Source: Paraphaeosphaeria minitans
Lineage: Eukaryota > Ascomycota > Dothideomycetes > Pleosporales > Didymosphaeriaceae
Reading direction: 5' to 3'
Length of the DNA: 64,000 nt
Assembly (NCBI GenBank): GCA_015832175.1
Contig: WJXW01000002.1
Location: 1,674,001-1,738,000 of the forward strand
In this document: in pieces, positions 32,538 through 43,375 of the stretch
How positions within the stretch are numbered: the stretch's first letter is position 1
Layout: the number at the start of each line of letters is the position of its first letter
Notes under the pieces: generated by a model
Seen by the model: only the letters and a program-made list of their open reading frames with translations
Database searches by the model: none
What the model was told of the DNA's origin: nothing
Position numbers and translations under genes: made by a program

Positions 32538-32804
32538 ATGTCCTTCCCGATTGTAGACCAGCCCGGCATCAACGTATATCTGCAGAGCATGACCACGAAG
32601 CTGGCCGACATGTCAAAGCAGGACGTCATCCAAAGCAGGACCCATGTGCACATCGCGTTCAATACGCTCAGACAGGCCCATGGAGAGCTGTGTGACCAGG
32701 TGCAGGACGCCGCTGAAGCAAATGATCTTTCGCGGGTGGGGCTCCTGCGGATACGGTTGAACGCGATGATGAAGGATTCAAGACAGTTGCTGGCAAAAGC
32801 GTGA
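32538..32804 (+). CDS. Small helical protein, 88 aa, unrecognised
   Basis: Intronless frame of 88 codons with ATG in good context (ACCATGTCC). The whole protein appears alpha-helical and charged, with alternating hydrophobic residues (MTTKLADMSKQDV, HVHIAFNTLRQAH, RVGLLRIRLNAMMKDSRQLL). No signal peptide, membrane helix or metal motif. The 5' flank is CA/CT-rich, as in fungal leaders. A bona fide small gene seems more likely than chance, but I recognise no homologue. Confidence 0.5.
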   Translation: MSFPIVDQPGINVYLQSMTTKLADMSKQDVIQSRTHVHIAFNTLRQAHGELCDQVQDAAEANDLSRVGLLRIRLNAMMKDSRQLLAKA

Positions 32805-33220
32805 GTTATGATGGGTTGGCGCGTTGGATGGAGGGACTTAATCGTTACAGGGGGGAAGCCAAGAGGATAAGAGACCGAGATAACCAAAGACAGGTGTAGG
32901 AACAGGGCAGATTGGTCCGCGTCCGTTGTCCTTGGTGTTACTTGCAAGACAGAAATGGTGATTTGGGGTTATGCGCCTGCTGACTGTTCGTCAACATTGG
33001 CTTCGCCCAACTTTCAAAGACATGTGGGATCCTGCAAGTGGCGTGCAGTTGGGGCGGTATCGTCCTGCCTTGCCCATCAGCTCGATTATCTTGTGGTAGA
33101 CCTGGAAATTCTCGTATTAAATGTATAGAATTAAACAAAAGGGTATCGAGCAATACGTAATCGTTCCAACCCATAGCTCATTAGTCTCCATCTCTCCTCT
33201 CCGCTCGTATCCAAGATTGG
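32805..33220. other. Intergenic, convergent 3' ends
   Basis: 416 bp between convergent genes; no feature seen. Confidence 0.4.
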
Positions 33221-33935
33221 TCACCGGCACTTGAACGATCCAATGTCCGATATCCAGTCCATCTGCAGCAGCGGCACCACTCCGTTGCTGGCGAACTCCT
33301 CATCTTCCTCCGGCGCATCCCAGTTGACCACAAATTCCTTAACGTGTTTGAATGAGTCCTGCTCCTCCGTCTCGCAATCTTGCACACCGCGTCTAAATCG
33401 TAAAATCAGCATGTATTCCCGTGCTTTAATCTTCGATGCAAGCTTACCGATAGACCGTGCAAGCGCTAAAGCTTCCCTCGAACATTCCCGGCTCCGCAAT
33501 ACTCAAGACTCTTTGTTCCTCGACGGGCATGCAGCCTTGGGTGTACGCATACGAAGCGCAATCCCGCAGACCGGGGCCGGCGCAGAATCGCATCTGCATG
33601 TTCGGAATCGGTGGCGACGAAGACGTCTCAGCCATGAGCTTCGCAATGTTCTGTAGCATCGACTGTCCTGCGTGTTTTGCGTGCTTCGTGTGCTTCGCCT
33701 GCGTGGTTCCGTGCGGATGTCGGTATCCCGTTTGATAGTGCGCAAGAGAAGATGTAAATGGTGAGAAACGAGTGCAATGCGACATCATATACACGAGGCC
33801 GAGCGGAAGGGCGAGGAAAGCGGCGAGTGTAAGAAGCGCGCGGTGCGAGCTCATAGCCGGTGCTTTGTTGTTCTTGTTGTTGTGTTCCTGTTGGGCGGCA
33901 CAATCGCCAGCGGGCGGGACAGTCTTCTCGCTCAT
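33221..33935 (-). CDS. Type II membrane protein, 219 aa, cysteine-rich lumenal part
   Basis: Exons 33935-33448 and 33392-33221 (55-bp intron, donor GTAAGC, acceptor TTTAG) give 219 aa. A hydrophilic N-terminus of about 32 residues is followed by one helix (ALLTLAAFLALPLGLVYMM), so the bulk should face the ER lumen or outside. The lumenal part has a histidine/lysine stretch (TKHAKHAGQS) and seven cysteines (CTRF, RFCAG, RDCAS, QGCMP, SACTV, QDCET, FKCR). The C-terminus is acidic (NWDAPEEDEEF). The splice joins the last cysteines in frame. Family not recognised; a small fungal membrane or surface protein. Confidence 0.65.
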
Positions 33936-34939
33936 GTCTTCGGTTGCAGCCTAATCTGTGATGAGGTGTGATATGCTGTGTATCGGACTGAACCAAAACG
34001 AAGTTGATGGGAACTCAGACGCGCAGAGAAAGAGGCACGAAGAGGAGGAAAGCACGCATGACATATACCTACTCCGTCAGGCGCCGCCGCCGCCTGTCAT
34101 CTCGTATGCTCTCTCGTCTCGTCTATCGCATGCTGCCAAGGTTTCCTTAACTCTCTGCATGTCTCGATGCGGATGCGGTGGGGGCTCTCTTCAGGGGTTG
34201 CAGCCAGGATATGCTCCTATCACTGGACGCCATGAAATAAACAATATTCACTAGTCTTCAGTCGGTTAGCCGACCAAGCGGCTGGAACCTGAAGACCCGA
34301 GGCGCTTGATAGCCAGATGTGAATGTCCACGGTGAGAATTCCAGTTGAATGACTCGGGGTGGCGAACACGAAATATACCTGATTTGGTTGCAGTGATGGC
34401 ATGGGCAAGTGCTTTGCGGAGACCGTTCTCGAACTCTTTCAACTCTTTTGTGGCGATCCAGTGCCAGCGAAGTTTCCACATAATATATACACAGCACGCA
34501 TGTGCATTCTTTTGGATATGCAAACTTGTGGCTGTCAGCGGCTAGGCTCACCAAAGGTCCGACAAGGTTCGGCCGTCGCGAGGCATCACAAATGCACAGG
34601 GTACACACCTGGGCAGCGAAAATCCTGCGCACCATCGACTTTGCAAAGATTACTGTCAAACAATGCCATGGGCGACGAGAGCTATTCAGCCGCATACCCG
34701 GGGTTGTCGGATTTCTTAAATGCCGGCGACCCGTCCGTGCCCCACCGTAAACTGGGATTGAACGTTCCTCTGCCGCCATACCCTCAGTACGGCGTCTAGA
34801 AATGGCCCCCAACCATAGATCCTACAACACGTCAAGAACGACGAAGTTTCGTCCCGCTTGAAAGGATTGGTACTCTACCTACCTAAATCAAAGATCATCT
34901 TCTAGGGCAGCTTCCGACGAAAAGGTGTTAGGGTTGAAG
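33936..34939. other. Spacer, one doubtful small frame
   Basis: About 1 kb with no well-supported gene. A 43-codon frame at 34668-34799 (starting MGDESYSAAYPGLSDFL) has protein-like composition and could be the last exon of a small plus-strand gene, but no upstream exon could be joined to it. TCTACCTACCTA occurs at 34874-34885. Confidence 0.3.
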
Positions 34940-35371
34940 TTAGAGCAAGCTAGGCTTCTTAAACTTCTTCAAGGCGTTCTTCTTCACCTTATCATCCAGC
35001 TCGTTCATCCACTCGGTAACAGCCTCGTAAACGGTTATCATGTTGTTAGTGGACTCGATAGGTTGAAGACTATTGTTTTCATACTGCGCGACCTCCTTGT
35101 TCCTGACTCTGCTAGCCCCTGTTCCCTTCCACGTGAGATATCTATAGGGGGCCCAGTCCCACGCAAACGCAGCCCGACTGGAAGCTCGCAACTCTGGCAG
35201 GTTCAACCGCTCTTTGAGCTCATCGCTGACCTCCGCTATCTCGTGAGCGTGCTTGTATGCACAACGATGAGTTCGATGCGACTTGGCCCTCTTTCGGAAC
35301 TCCTCGTCGGCATTGCAAAAGGCGTTGGCGCAGCAATAGCACGGCGGCAGCTTGTTCTTGTTCCTACACTT
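34940..35371 (-). pseudogene. 3' exon of a Cys/His-cluster protein, 5' part missing
   Basis: An open 144-codon stretch on the minus strand begins right after a splice-acceptor-like CTAG at 35372-35375 and has no ATG. It starts with a dense cysteine/histidine cluster: CYCCANAFC, then KRAKSHRTHRCAYKHAHE, a possible zinc-binding knuckle. The rest is helical and basic (ELKERLNLPELRASS, ending in KKNALKKFKKPSLL). A GTAGGT donor lies 48 bp upstream, but the exon before it is closed by a stop in the needed frame. It is therefore either a gene with an unresolved 5' end or a truncated relic. Opposite-strand frames are less protein-like. Confidence 0.4.
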
Positions 35372-35504
35372 CTAGACGTTATATTCAGCTGTATTGCAGT
35401 AGTAGCAGTAGGTACCTACATGGTAAAGCTAATGGCTGACGGGCTCTTAGCCATCTGGTATGCCGCGACATCCACAAGCAGCTAGACTAGCGACAGGCGA
35501 GTGT

Positions 35505-35807
35505 CTAGATCGACGTGATGCTCTTTGAGGATTGAAGAGTCTTTTGAATGACTAAGTCGTTCAAGTCGTTTTGGTACCGTACAAGTCCGGATAAACGCCC
35601 AACAAAAGGAGTAGCAGCTCCAACAAGAATGACAGGGTCCTCGCCATCTAAGATATCGAGAAACTTCGACTTGTCGTCTTCAATCTTAGCAAATCGAGTC
35701 TCAGCGTAGAGGGCATCACGTTTCGAATTCTCGTTCAGCTCGTGGTTAAAGGTTATCACGTGCGCTTTGCTGAATAAGCTTGGCCAAGAGCTTGTCCAGC
35801 CACCTCT
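35505..35807 (-). pseudogene. Coding-like minus-strand fragment
   Basis: Open frame without a good start codon that reads protein-like: ARFAKIEDDKSKFLDIL-type sequence, then EDPVILVGAATPFVGRL and SGLVRYQNDLNDLVIQ. It lies directly upstream of the Cys/His-cluster exon and could belong to the same gene, but I found no splice that joins them in frame. Unrecognised family. Confidence 0.3.
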
Positions 35808-36246
35808 TGTACCGTCCTCACCCGCCTGTTGACGCGAAATGATTCAAAGTTATCGCAATCATCACGTATTACTGCCACCCGCGCCTTCGCCTTCCTCAAT
35901 TGCACGTCCTGACCGGGTCAATGGGCTCTCATGGCCTCTTGGCGAGGATTCCGTTTCCTTGGAGTACCTTAACCTCCTGCCCAATTGGGCAGTTCATATG
36001 CAGGCGCGAATCGCAATCAAATGGCATCGTGAGGGGACACTTAAGAGTACGATGTGCTCCCTGTGCGATGCTAGGTATCCCCTATCCGTTGGGTCGCTCT
36101 CCCCTCGCGTCTTCTCTTACTTCGTCGCCGGGCTGTCAGCTGTGGGGCGGCATTAGCGTTTAATTTCAAGGCACAATTAGCGTGAGACAGAACTCACCGC
36201 GTCCTTGATCTTGATGAGACTGTCAGGTTCCCACATCATCACCACT
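35808..36246. promoter_or_regulatory. Upstream region of DPP-IV
   Basis: 439 bp without a supported gene; presumed promoter of the peptidase. No clear TATA box was seen. Confidence 0.35.
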
Positions 36247-38653
36247 ATGAGATCATACCTGCTTTTGGCAGCGGTGCTCCCGCTTGTTCGGGCCATCGAG
36301 GCCCCGCGAGTGCCTCACCAACCTCTTGGCAATGGCACGAAACGCTTGTCTTTCAACGAGACAACGCTGACTCCTGGAACTCTGTCGGCTCAGACGAGAT
36401 CTCTCGCATGGGTTAACACGGGCGACGACGGCGACTATATCTACACCGGTGACGATGGCTCCTTCATCTTCGAGAATATTGCTACTGGAGAATCAACGAC
36501 CTTTCTCTCAGCGGACAAGGTGCCCGCCGACTACTGGGACTACTCCATCTCTCCGGATGCAAGCCGTGTGCTTTGGTCTGTCAATCATACCAAGCAATAT
36601 CGGCACTCTTACTTTGCCGACTATCTGGTGCAAGATGTAGAGTCCGGAGAAGTTCAGTCGCTTGTTCCCGGCTCCAGCGGAGATATCCAGTACGCCGAAT
36701 TCAATCCCGCGTCTTCTTCGCAAATCGCTTTTGTTCAGGGGAATGACCTTTATATCTGGGAAAACGGTACAATTTCGCGCATCACTGAGGATGGCGGACC
36801 GGATTGGTTCAATGCTGTGCCTGATTGGGTGTACGAGGAAGAAATCTTCGGCGATCGTTACACTCTTTGGTGGTCTCCAGATGGAAAGTATATCGCTTTC
36901 CTAACTTTCAACGAGACGGGGGTCGAGACCTTCCGCATTCCGTACTATATGGACAGAAAAGCTGTTGCACCTTCGTACCCACGTGAGCTCGAGCTGCGAT
37001 ACCCTAAAGTCGGTGCCAAGAACCCCACGGTGGGGTTCAACGTGCTCGACGTGGAGGCGCTCAAGGTCACGAATGTGCCTATCAAGGTGTGGCCGGAAGA
37101 CGATCTAGTGCTCGGAGAGGTTGCCTGGTTGACAGAGGACCACGGAAAAGTCTTGTACCGTGCCTACAACCGAGTGCAGGATCAAGAGAAGCTGGTCGTC
37201 GTTGATGTGCCCTCTTACTCGTCGAGTATGGTTCGCGAACGCGATGGGTCTGACGGCTGGCTGGAGAACTACATCGCCATTTCTTACGTCGGTTCAATCT
37301 CTAGCTCTAACGCAACCTACGGAAATACGTCGACAGAGTACTACATTGACCTATCCGATGAAAGTAACTGGAACCATATCTACCTATTCCCTGTGAACGG
37401 TGGCGAGAAGATTGCGCTTACTTCCGGAGAGTGGGAAGTACGCAGCATCCTCAAGATCGATTCGAAGCGCAACTTGATATACTTCACGTCCACTGAGCAC
37501 CACAGCACTGAAAGCCATCTCTACTCAGTCAACTACGTGACCGGAAAGAAGACGGCGTTGGTCGACGACACTGAAGATGCATTCTGGACAGCTTCTTTCT
37601 CTTCCGGCGGCTCGTACTACGTACTTCGGTATTCTGGTCCAGATGTCCCGTACCAAGAGCTGTATTCGGTCAACTCCACTGAGGCTATCCGCACCATCGT
37701 TGACAACAAGGCGCTCTATGACAAACTTCAATTGTATGCGCTGCCCAACATCACATACCACGAACTTCCTCATCCGTCTGGTGTCAAGCTCAACGCGATG
37801 CTGCGTCTGCCGCCGGGTTTCGACGCGAACAAAAAGTATCCTGTGCTTCTCATTCCTTATGGCGGCCCCAATGCACAGGAAGTCCACAAAGACTTTACCG
37901 CACTCAATTGGAAAGCATATGTGGCTTCCGACCCAGAGCTAGAGTACATCACTTTCACGGTCGATAACCGAGGAACTGGGTACAAGGGACGCGAGTTCCG
38001 CGCTTCTGTCACGTCAAACCTCGGGGATCTGGAGGCACAAGACCAGATCTGGGCTGCCAAGTGGTTGTCGGAAACGTTTGACTTCGTCGACAGCAACCAC
38101 ATTGGTATCTGGGGTTGGTCTTACGGTGGGTACCTTTCCTCGAAGGTCGTCGAGGTTGGCGATCCTATCATATCTTTTGCCATGATCACGGCACCGGTAT
38201 CCGACTGGCGCTTCTACGATGTAAGTTTTCACAACCCTACCCATGGCTTGCCTGCTAAAACAAATCTAGTCCATCTACACGGAGCGCTACATGAAGACTC
38301 CCGAAATCAACGCTGCCGGTTACAACGTATCGCGCGTGCACGATTCGAATGGTTTTAAGAAGATAGCTGGTGGTTTCCTCATCCAGCACGGTACCGGCGA
38401 TGATAATGTGCACTTCCAGAACTCCGCAGCACTGACGGATCTCCTGATGGGCGACCAGGTCAACCCCGAAAAGATGCAGAACACCTGGTTCACAGACAGC
38501 GACCACAGCATCAACTACAACAGCAACGGAAAGTTTCTGTACAGGCAGCTGAGCAAGAAGGTCTTTGAGGAGAAGAAGAGGGTGAGTGAGCTGAAGGGCG
38601 AGCACCAATGGAGCAAGAGGAGCTGGGGAATGGAGACCGTGCGTAAGATCTAG
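36247..38653 (+). CDS. DPP4: Secreted dipeptidyl peptidase IV (family S9B)
   Basis: Serine peptidase that removes X-Pro or X-Ala dipeptides from N-termini. Exons 36247-38220 and 38270-38653 (49-bp intron) give 785 aa. A signal peptide ([16 protein letters not shown]) with no further membrane helix indicates secretion, unlike the vacuolar membrane-bound DapB type. The beta-propeller carries the substrate-anchoring double glutamate ([12 protein letters not shown]). The catalytic triad is complete: Ser625 in GWSYGG, Asp702 in [10 protein letters not shown] and His737 in DSDHS. Many N-glycosylation sites (NGT, NHT, NET, NAT) fit export. It is followed 587 bp downstream by an amino-acid permease in the same orientation. 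Confidence 0.95.
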
Positions 38654-39240
38654 GGTCGGTGGTATTAACTACCGATAGTTGCTACTACGGTGAAATTCCA
38701 GTACAGTACGGATGGTCCAAAATCGGGTTAAGCAATACCGTAGTCGCCGTATTACCGTAATACTGCAAGCGCTGTCTTGGTTGGTGAAGTTGCTACCAAT
38801 CCATCAATTGGTGGTCAGATAGGACCTCTTTGCTCATCACGACTTGGACTTTGCCAGGCCAACAATAAAATATATTCATGTGCGTGATAGTAGTATACAT
38901 GCACTCAAACAACAGTATCGAAATTGCAAAAGGTTTCTTTGGAGCCCTTGAAGTGCTGATATCATGGTGACATGTATCAACAGAAACGACTGTTCTGGTT
39001 TGTCAAGCTCTGCTTTTCTTTTGCGGTTGCATTGTATTGGGCTTCAGTGTAGCTATAGACGAGTATCAATCGGTGTGCGCAATGGGAAAAGAAGAGCAGC
39101 GGCGGGGTCAGTTTCTCGACCGTGGCCAAAAATAGCAGCCTACCGAGATCCGAAGCATCTCCGATCGCATATACCCGTATCTAAGCACGCAATCAAGTGA
39201 CTCTTCCATCTCCACTCCATCACCACGGCCACCAATTCAG
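38654..39240. promoter_or_regulatory. Spacer between DPP-IV and permease
   Basis: 587 bp without a gene; holds the DPP-IV 3' end and the permease promoter. The leader close to 39241 is C/A-rich. Confidence 0.4.
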
Positions 39241-40891
39241 ATGGCGCCAACAGAGCAGACGCCTCTGTTACAGGAGCAAGATGTACCGGTCGCGACCACG
39301 GAAGTCCCGGCGCCTCGACCGCGAGGGACATTCGCCCGCCGTCTAGGCACCCTCGACGGCTTTGCGCTCCTCATCAGCATTGTAATCGGCTCAGGTGTCT
39401 TCTCCTCCCCAGGCCCTGTCGATGCCAACGTACCCTCCCCTGGAGCTGCACTCTTGGTCTGGCTTCTGGGTGGCGTCTTAGCATGGACTGGTGCGCTCAC
39501 CATGGCCGAGCTTGGTACCGCATTCCCAGGAGAAGGCGGGATTCAGCCATATCTCTCGTACATCTACGGCGAAGTCTTCGGCTTCATGGCAGCGTGGAGT
39601 TGGATCGTCGCCACTATGCCTGCTACCCTTGCTATTCTTAGCATCGTTTTCGTGGAGAGCATTTATTCGAGCTTCGGTGTCACGGAGCCGCAGCCACCCA
39701 TCACGCATAAGCTGTTGTCTCTGCTGGTGTTAGTGGTCGTTACTACGGCAAATTCGATAAGCACCAAAACAAGTACCCGTCTGAGTAGCTTTTTCGTGGC
39801 TATCAAGCTCCTCACGATCTTTTTGCTCATCGTTGCGGGCTTGACGGTTGTATTCATGTTCGCGGGTGGACGCAAGGATCTAGGCGGGGGAGATTGGCAT
39901 GAGAAGGGATGGTTTGAACCAAGGAGTACAGTCAATCCTGATGGAAGCCTATTGGATTGGAGGAGCGTGAGCGCGTGGCAGAGTTTAGGATTCTACAGTA
40001 CCGCGTTATACGGTGCTTTGTGGGCATACTCGGGTTGGGACAAGGTACGCTCGCATTTATGGAGGTGTACGAAATCTAGCTGATTGCGTCCCAGGCAAAC
40101 TATGTCGCCGCTGAACTGCGAAATCCGAGGAAGCAGCTTCCACTGTCTATCAACACTGCTATCCCGACCATCATCGTCTGTTACGTCGCCGCCAACGCGG
40201 TTTACTACGTCCTGTTGCCCTGGAAAGAAGTCTCTACAACCGATGCTGCGGCTGTGGTAAGTTATGAGTTCCTATAGGACAATCTTGTGGTATTGACGAT
40301 ATACAGACCGCGGTGACACATTTCCTCGGCAAAGGCGTAGCCTACTTCGCGACCATCCTCATCTGCCTCGTCATCGTTGGGTCAGCTCTAGGCAACTCCT
40401 TTGTGGCCGGCCGCATGACAGTTGCAGCGTCGAACAAAGATTGGATCCCAAAGGTTCTCGGCACTGTAGGCCATATCGGAACGTTCAGAGTCTCAAAGTC
40501 GAGCACGGAAGGCGAACATGCAGACGAAGCCTTGGACCAAGGTGAATCTCCCATCAACGCGCTGGTCCTCAACTTTGTACTCTCGGCCATCTATATCCTT
40601 CTCGGGAATATGCGAATCCTTCTGACGCTGAACGGACTGGCGGAGTACGCTTTCTTCTTTCTGACGGTGCTCGGCGCGATCATATTGCGATTCAGAGAGC
40701 CCGAAATGGAGCGTCCGGTCAAGCCGTTTATCTTGATCCCAATTCTCTTCGCAGTTATCAGCGGGTTCGTGGTCGTGCGAGGAGCAGTGTTTGCACCAGT
40801 GCAGGCTGGCATCCTGCTCGCAATCTGGGTGCTTGGATTGGCACTGTACTACGTGCGGAAGAACGCCTTGAACAGGCGCATGGTAATCTGA
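39241..40891 (+). CDS. Amino-acid permease, LAT/MUP1-like (APC superfamily)
   Basis: Three exons (39241-40044, 40095-40256, 40307-40891; two 50-bp introns) give 516 aa with about twelve membrane helices. The APC-superfamily start is clear: GFALLISIVIGSGVFSSPG in helix 1, where the GSG turn binds the amino-acid backbone. Other marks are AELGTAFPGEGGIQPYLSYI, ALWAYSGWDKANYVAAELRN and PRKQLPLSI. The pattern is that of L-type/MUP1-like fungal permeases rather than the YAT family. An acidic-hydrophilic N-terminus (EQTPLLQEQD) may carry ubiquitination or sorting signals. Substrate not determinable; large neutral amino acids or methionine are the family's usual cargo. Confidence 0.92.
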
Positions 40892-41296
40892 GCGCATGCG
40901 AAAAGGGTCTGCCATCTTCGATTAGTCTTCGCCGCGGCTATCTGCAGTTCTCGCAGTCTGGCATGTGTGAATAGAAACGTGCACCGAACGTCATCATAGT
41001 TCCAAATCTCAACAATGAAGTTTAAATTCTGGCCAATCACATGATCTGAATTTTATGTGCCTTGCATACCGATGGCCGGACGCGGTTAGCATGAGGCTAC
41101 GTCTTCCCCACACGAAGCTCTCCATCATGGCGACGTCATTTGCTCGCAATGGGAGCTTGGAAAAAGACACGACCGGAACAGACGCTTAAAGGACACTGCG
41201 GCCGTTTTCTGTGACCAGCCATCTTCCATCCACTCCATCCACTCCATCAACACTAAATCCCTCCAATTCATCATCTCCTCCAACCTCACATCCACA
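40892..41296. repeat. Spacer with short 9-bp tandem repeat
   Basis: 405-bp spacer. CCATCCACT is repeated two and a half times at 41226-41248, in the probable 5' untranslated region of the next gene. Confidence 0.5.
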
Positions 41297-42526
41297 ATGC
41301 TATCGAGACGCGTAGCTTCCGAAGCAGGTGCTCTGAGCCGTACAGCTCTCCGCCCCGTTCCTCGCACACCTGTTGCACGCATCCGTGTACAAAATGCCCG
41401 TTTCCAGTCCACATCAGCAGGCCAGAGCGCGCCTGCAGACACCTCGCCGGCACTGATTGGGGCTGTTACGGGATCCCTCGCTACTCTGTCTATCGGCTAT
41501 GTCTGGTACCGTCAATCGGGAGCAAAGGAACTGCTCGCCGCCACAAAGACTACCAAGGACTACGTCACGGCTGGCACCAAGAAGCTCAAGGAAGCGACAC
41601 CCGAGCCTAACGAGGCCCTCGACTGGCTTCGCGATGCATCCAAGAGCTACGCTGTCCTGATCCCCGGCGCAAGTGGCTATATCGACACCGCCTTCAAAGA
41701 CCTTGATGACATCCGGTCCAAGCACGGCGACGAGGTCGACAACATCGTGCGCGAGGCCTACTCGGAGCTGCAGGGCATTGCCAAGAATGGTGACATCTCG
41801 ATCCTCACGGCCAAGCGCGCCTGGGACATCATTGTCAAGCACCTCGGCCGCATCGGCGATCTCGCTGGTGACTCTGCGGAGCAGATCATGGACAACCACC
41901 CGCAGCTTAAGGAGAAGGTCGGCGGCAACATCGACAAATTGAAGGAGTACGGCGACAAGTACGGCCCGGAGGCCAAGAAGGAGGCTGACAGGACATGGCA
42001 GCAGATCCAGGATGTCGTCAAGACGGGCCTGAGCGCTGAGAATGTGACCAAGATCCAGAAGATCGTGCAGGAGAAGATTGACAAGATGAAGCAGCTCGGC
42101 GACGAGGCATTCAAGAAGGGTCTCGAGCAAGCGAAGCCCTACTTGGACAAGAACCCAAAAGTCAAGGAGCTTGTCGAGTCGAACGCCGACGCACTCAAGT
42201 CGGGCAACGTGTCGGAGCTGTACAACAAGATCAAGAAGGCCGTTGACTCCGGCGACCTGGGCGACCTCGAGTCGTACGTCAAGAGCGCTGCGGGCAAAGC
42301 CAAGGAGTCGGGCTTCGCTGATCTGGACAAGTACCTCGGCCAGATCCCCGGCGGCGACCAGATCATCCCCAAGCTGACCCAGCTACAAGAGGCAGCCGAG
42401 AAGCATGGCGACGAGGCGCAGAAGATCATCAAGGATGCCGTGAGCGAGATCTCGGAGATACTCAAGAAGAAGGGCAGCGAGGCGGAAAAGCTGGCCGAGA
42501 AGGCCAAGGAGGACTCGAAGAAATAG
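41297..42526 (+). CDS. Mitochondrial helical membrane protein, 409 aa
   Basis: Intronless. The N-terminus is a strong mitochondrial presequence (MLSRRVASEAGALSRTALRP, then RIRVQNARFQS with a likely processing-peptidase site). One membrane helix follows (ALIGAVTGSLATLSIGYVWY, about residues 52-71). The remainder is a long charged, lysine/glutamate-rich helical region with repeats of the type KVKELVESNADAL, KAKESGFADLDKYL and KHGDEAQKIIKDAVSEI, resembling apolipoprotein- or LEA-like amphipathic helices. The topology suggests an inner-membrane anchor with a large soluble helical domain. I know homologues only as uncharacterised fungal proteins. Strong codon bias suggests high expression. Confidence 0.8.
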   Translation: MLSRRVASEAGALSRTALRPVPRTPVARIRVQNARFQSTSAGQSAPADTSPALIGAVTGSLATLSIGYVWYRQSGAKELLAATKTTKDYVTAGTKKLKEATPEPNEALDWLRDASKSYAVLIPGASGYIDTAFKDLDDIRSKHGDEVDNIVREAYSELQGIAKNGDISILTAKRAWDIIVKHLGRIGDLAGDSAEQIMDNHPQLKEKVGGNIDKLKEYGDKYGPEAKKEADRTWQQIQDVVKTGLSAENVTKIQKIVQEKIDKMKQLGDEAFKKGLEQAKPYLDKNPKVKELVESNADALKSGNVSELYNKIKKAVDSGDLGDLESYVKSAAGKAKESGFADLDKYLGQIPGGDQIIPKLTQLQEAAEKHGDEAQKIIKDAVSEISEILKKKGSEAEKLAEKAKEDSKK

Positions 42527-43375
42527 ACTGCGGGCGATGAATGGGGCAGGCGGCGCGAAAAGAAGATCGACTGCGACCGATTACTTGTATTATAGTTGCA
42601 TTTGCATACCTGCATGGCGTGGCTGGCCCTGACCAACGACTCTGGCCAGAGATGACATCTCCTAATATTACCCTCATGACCAACTTCACACCTTGCAACC
42701 TCTGTCTATCCCACACGCTGAACATCAGCCATGATCCCTATCAAGGGACCATCGAGCCTGGGCACATTCACTTTCTTTTTTTTACTGTGCGTGCTTCCGA
42801 GCCAAGTTGACCAGCGAGTCATCACACGTATCTACACCGAGCACATCTCCAACATGAACCCCGGTTGCCACCTGAAAAAGTGTCGGCGGCCGATAACCTA
42901 CGTTCCTGCGCACGTCTCTCACGCGGATATGTCGCAAAGTAACAGCATCATATGATCCCGGAACAAAGGCCAGCGTTGATGTGGGGGAGGAGAAGGGGGG
43001 GGGGGGGGGCGGAGGCGGTTTCAAAGACCGTGGGGAGCAGGACCCTGGATCCAAAAAAAAACACGTCTCGAATAGACTACCGTACTTGAATTAATCACTG
43101 GAGAGAAGCAAAAACACCCTTCAACATTATATCCAGTCGCGCTCTCGAGCAAAAGTACGGAACAAGTTTTTTTCCTTCGTCTTCTTACCATTACACTACA
43201 TGAGGAACGACACGGACAGGCTAGACAACTGCGGCAGGGTATAACTGAAAACACACACGCAACACGCCTGCTCCCACCCCCACCCCCTCCCTTCCACTTC
43301 CAAACATTACATCGACCCCATCCCATCTTCAGTCCACGACCTACATTCCACACCAAAGACCACGATTTTGGTACC
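42527..43375. repeat. Spacer with homopolymer G run
   Basis: 849-bp spacer between convergent genes. A run of 15 G at 42995-43009 is notable and may be length-variable. No gene supported. Confidence 0.45.

Noticed and set aside
34925..35485. Hydrophobic plus-strand frame of 186 codons
   Set aside because: Mirror of a charged minus-strand exon with a Cys/His cluster; hydrophobicity arises from reading charged codons backwards.
41414..42130. Minus-strand frame opposite the mitochondrial protein
   Set aside because: Leucine/valine-rich mirror of a strongly codon-biased gene; no motifs or start context.
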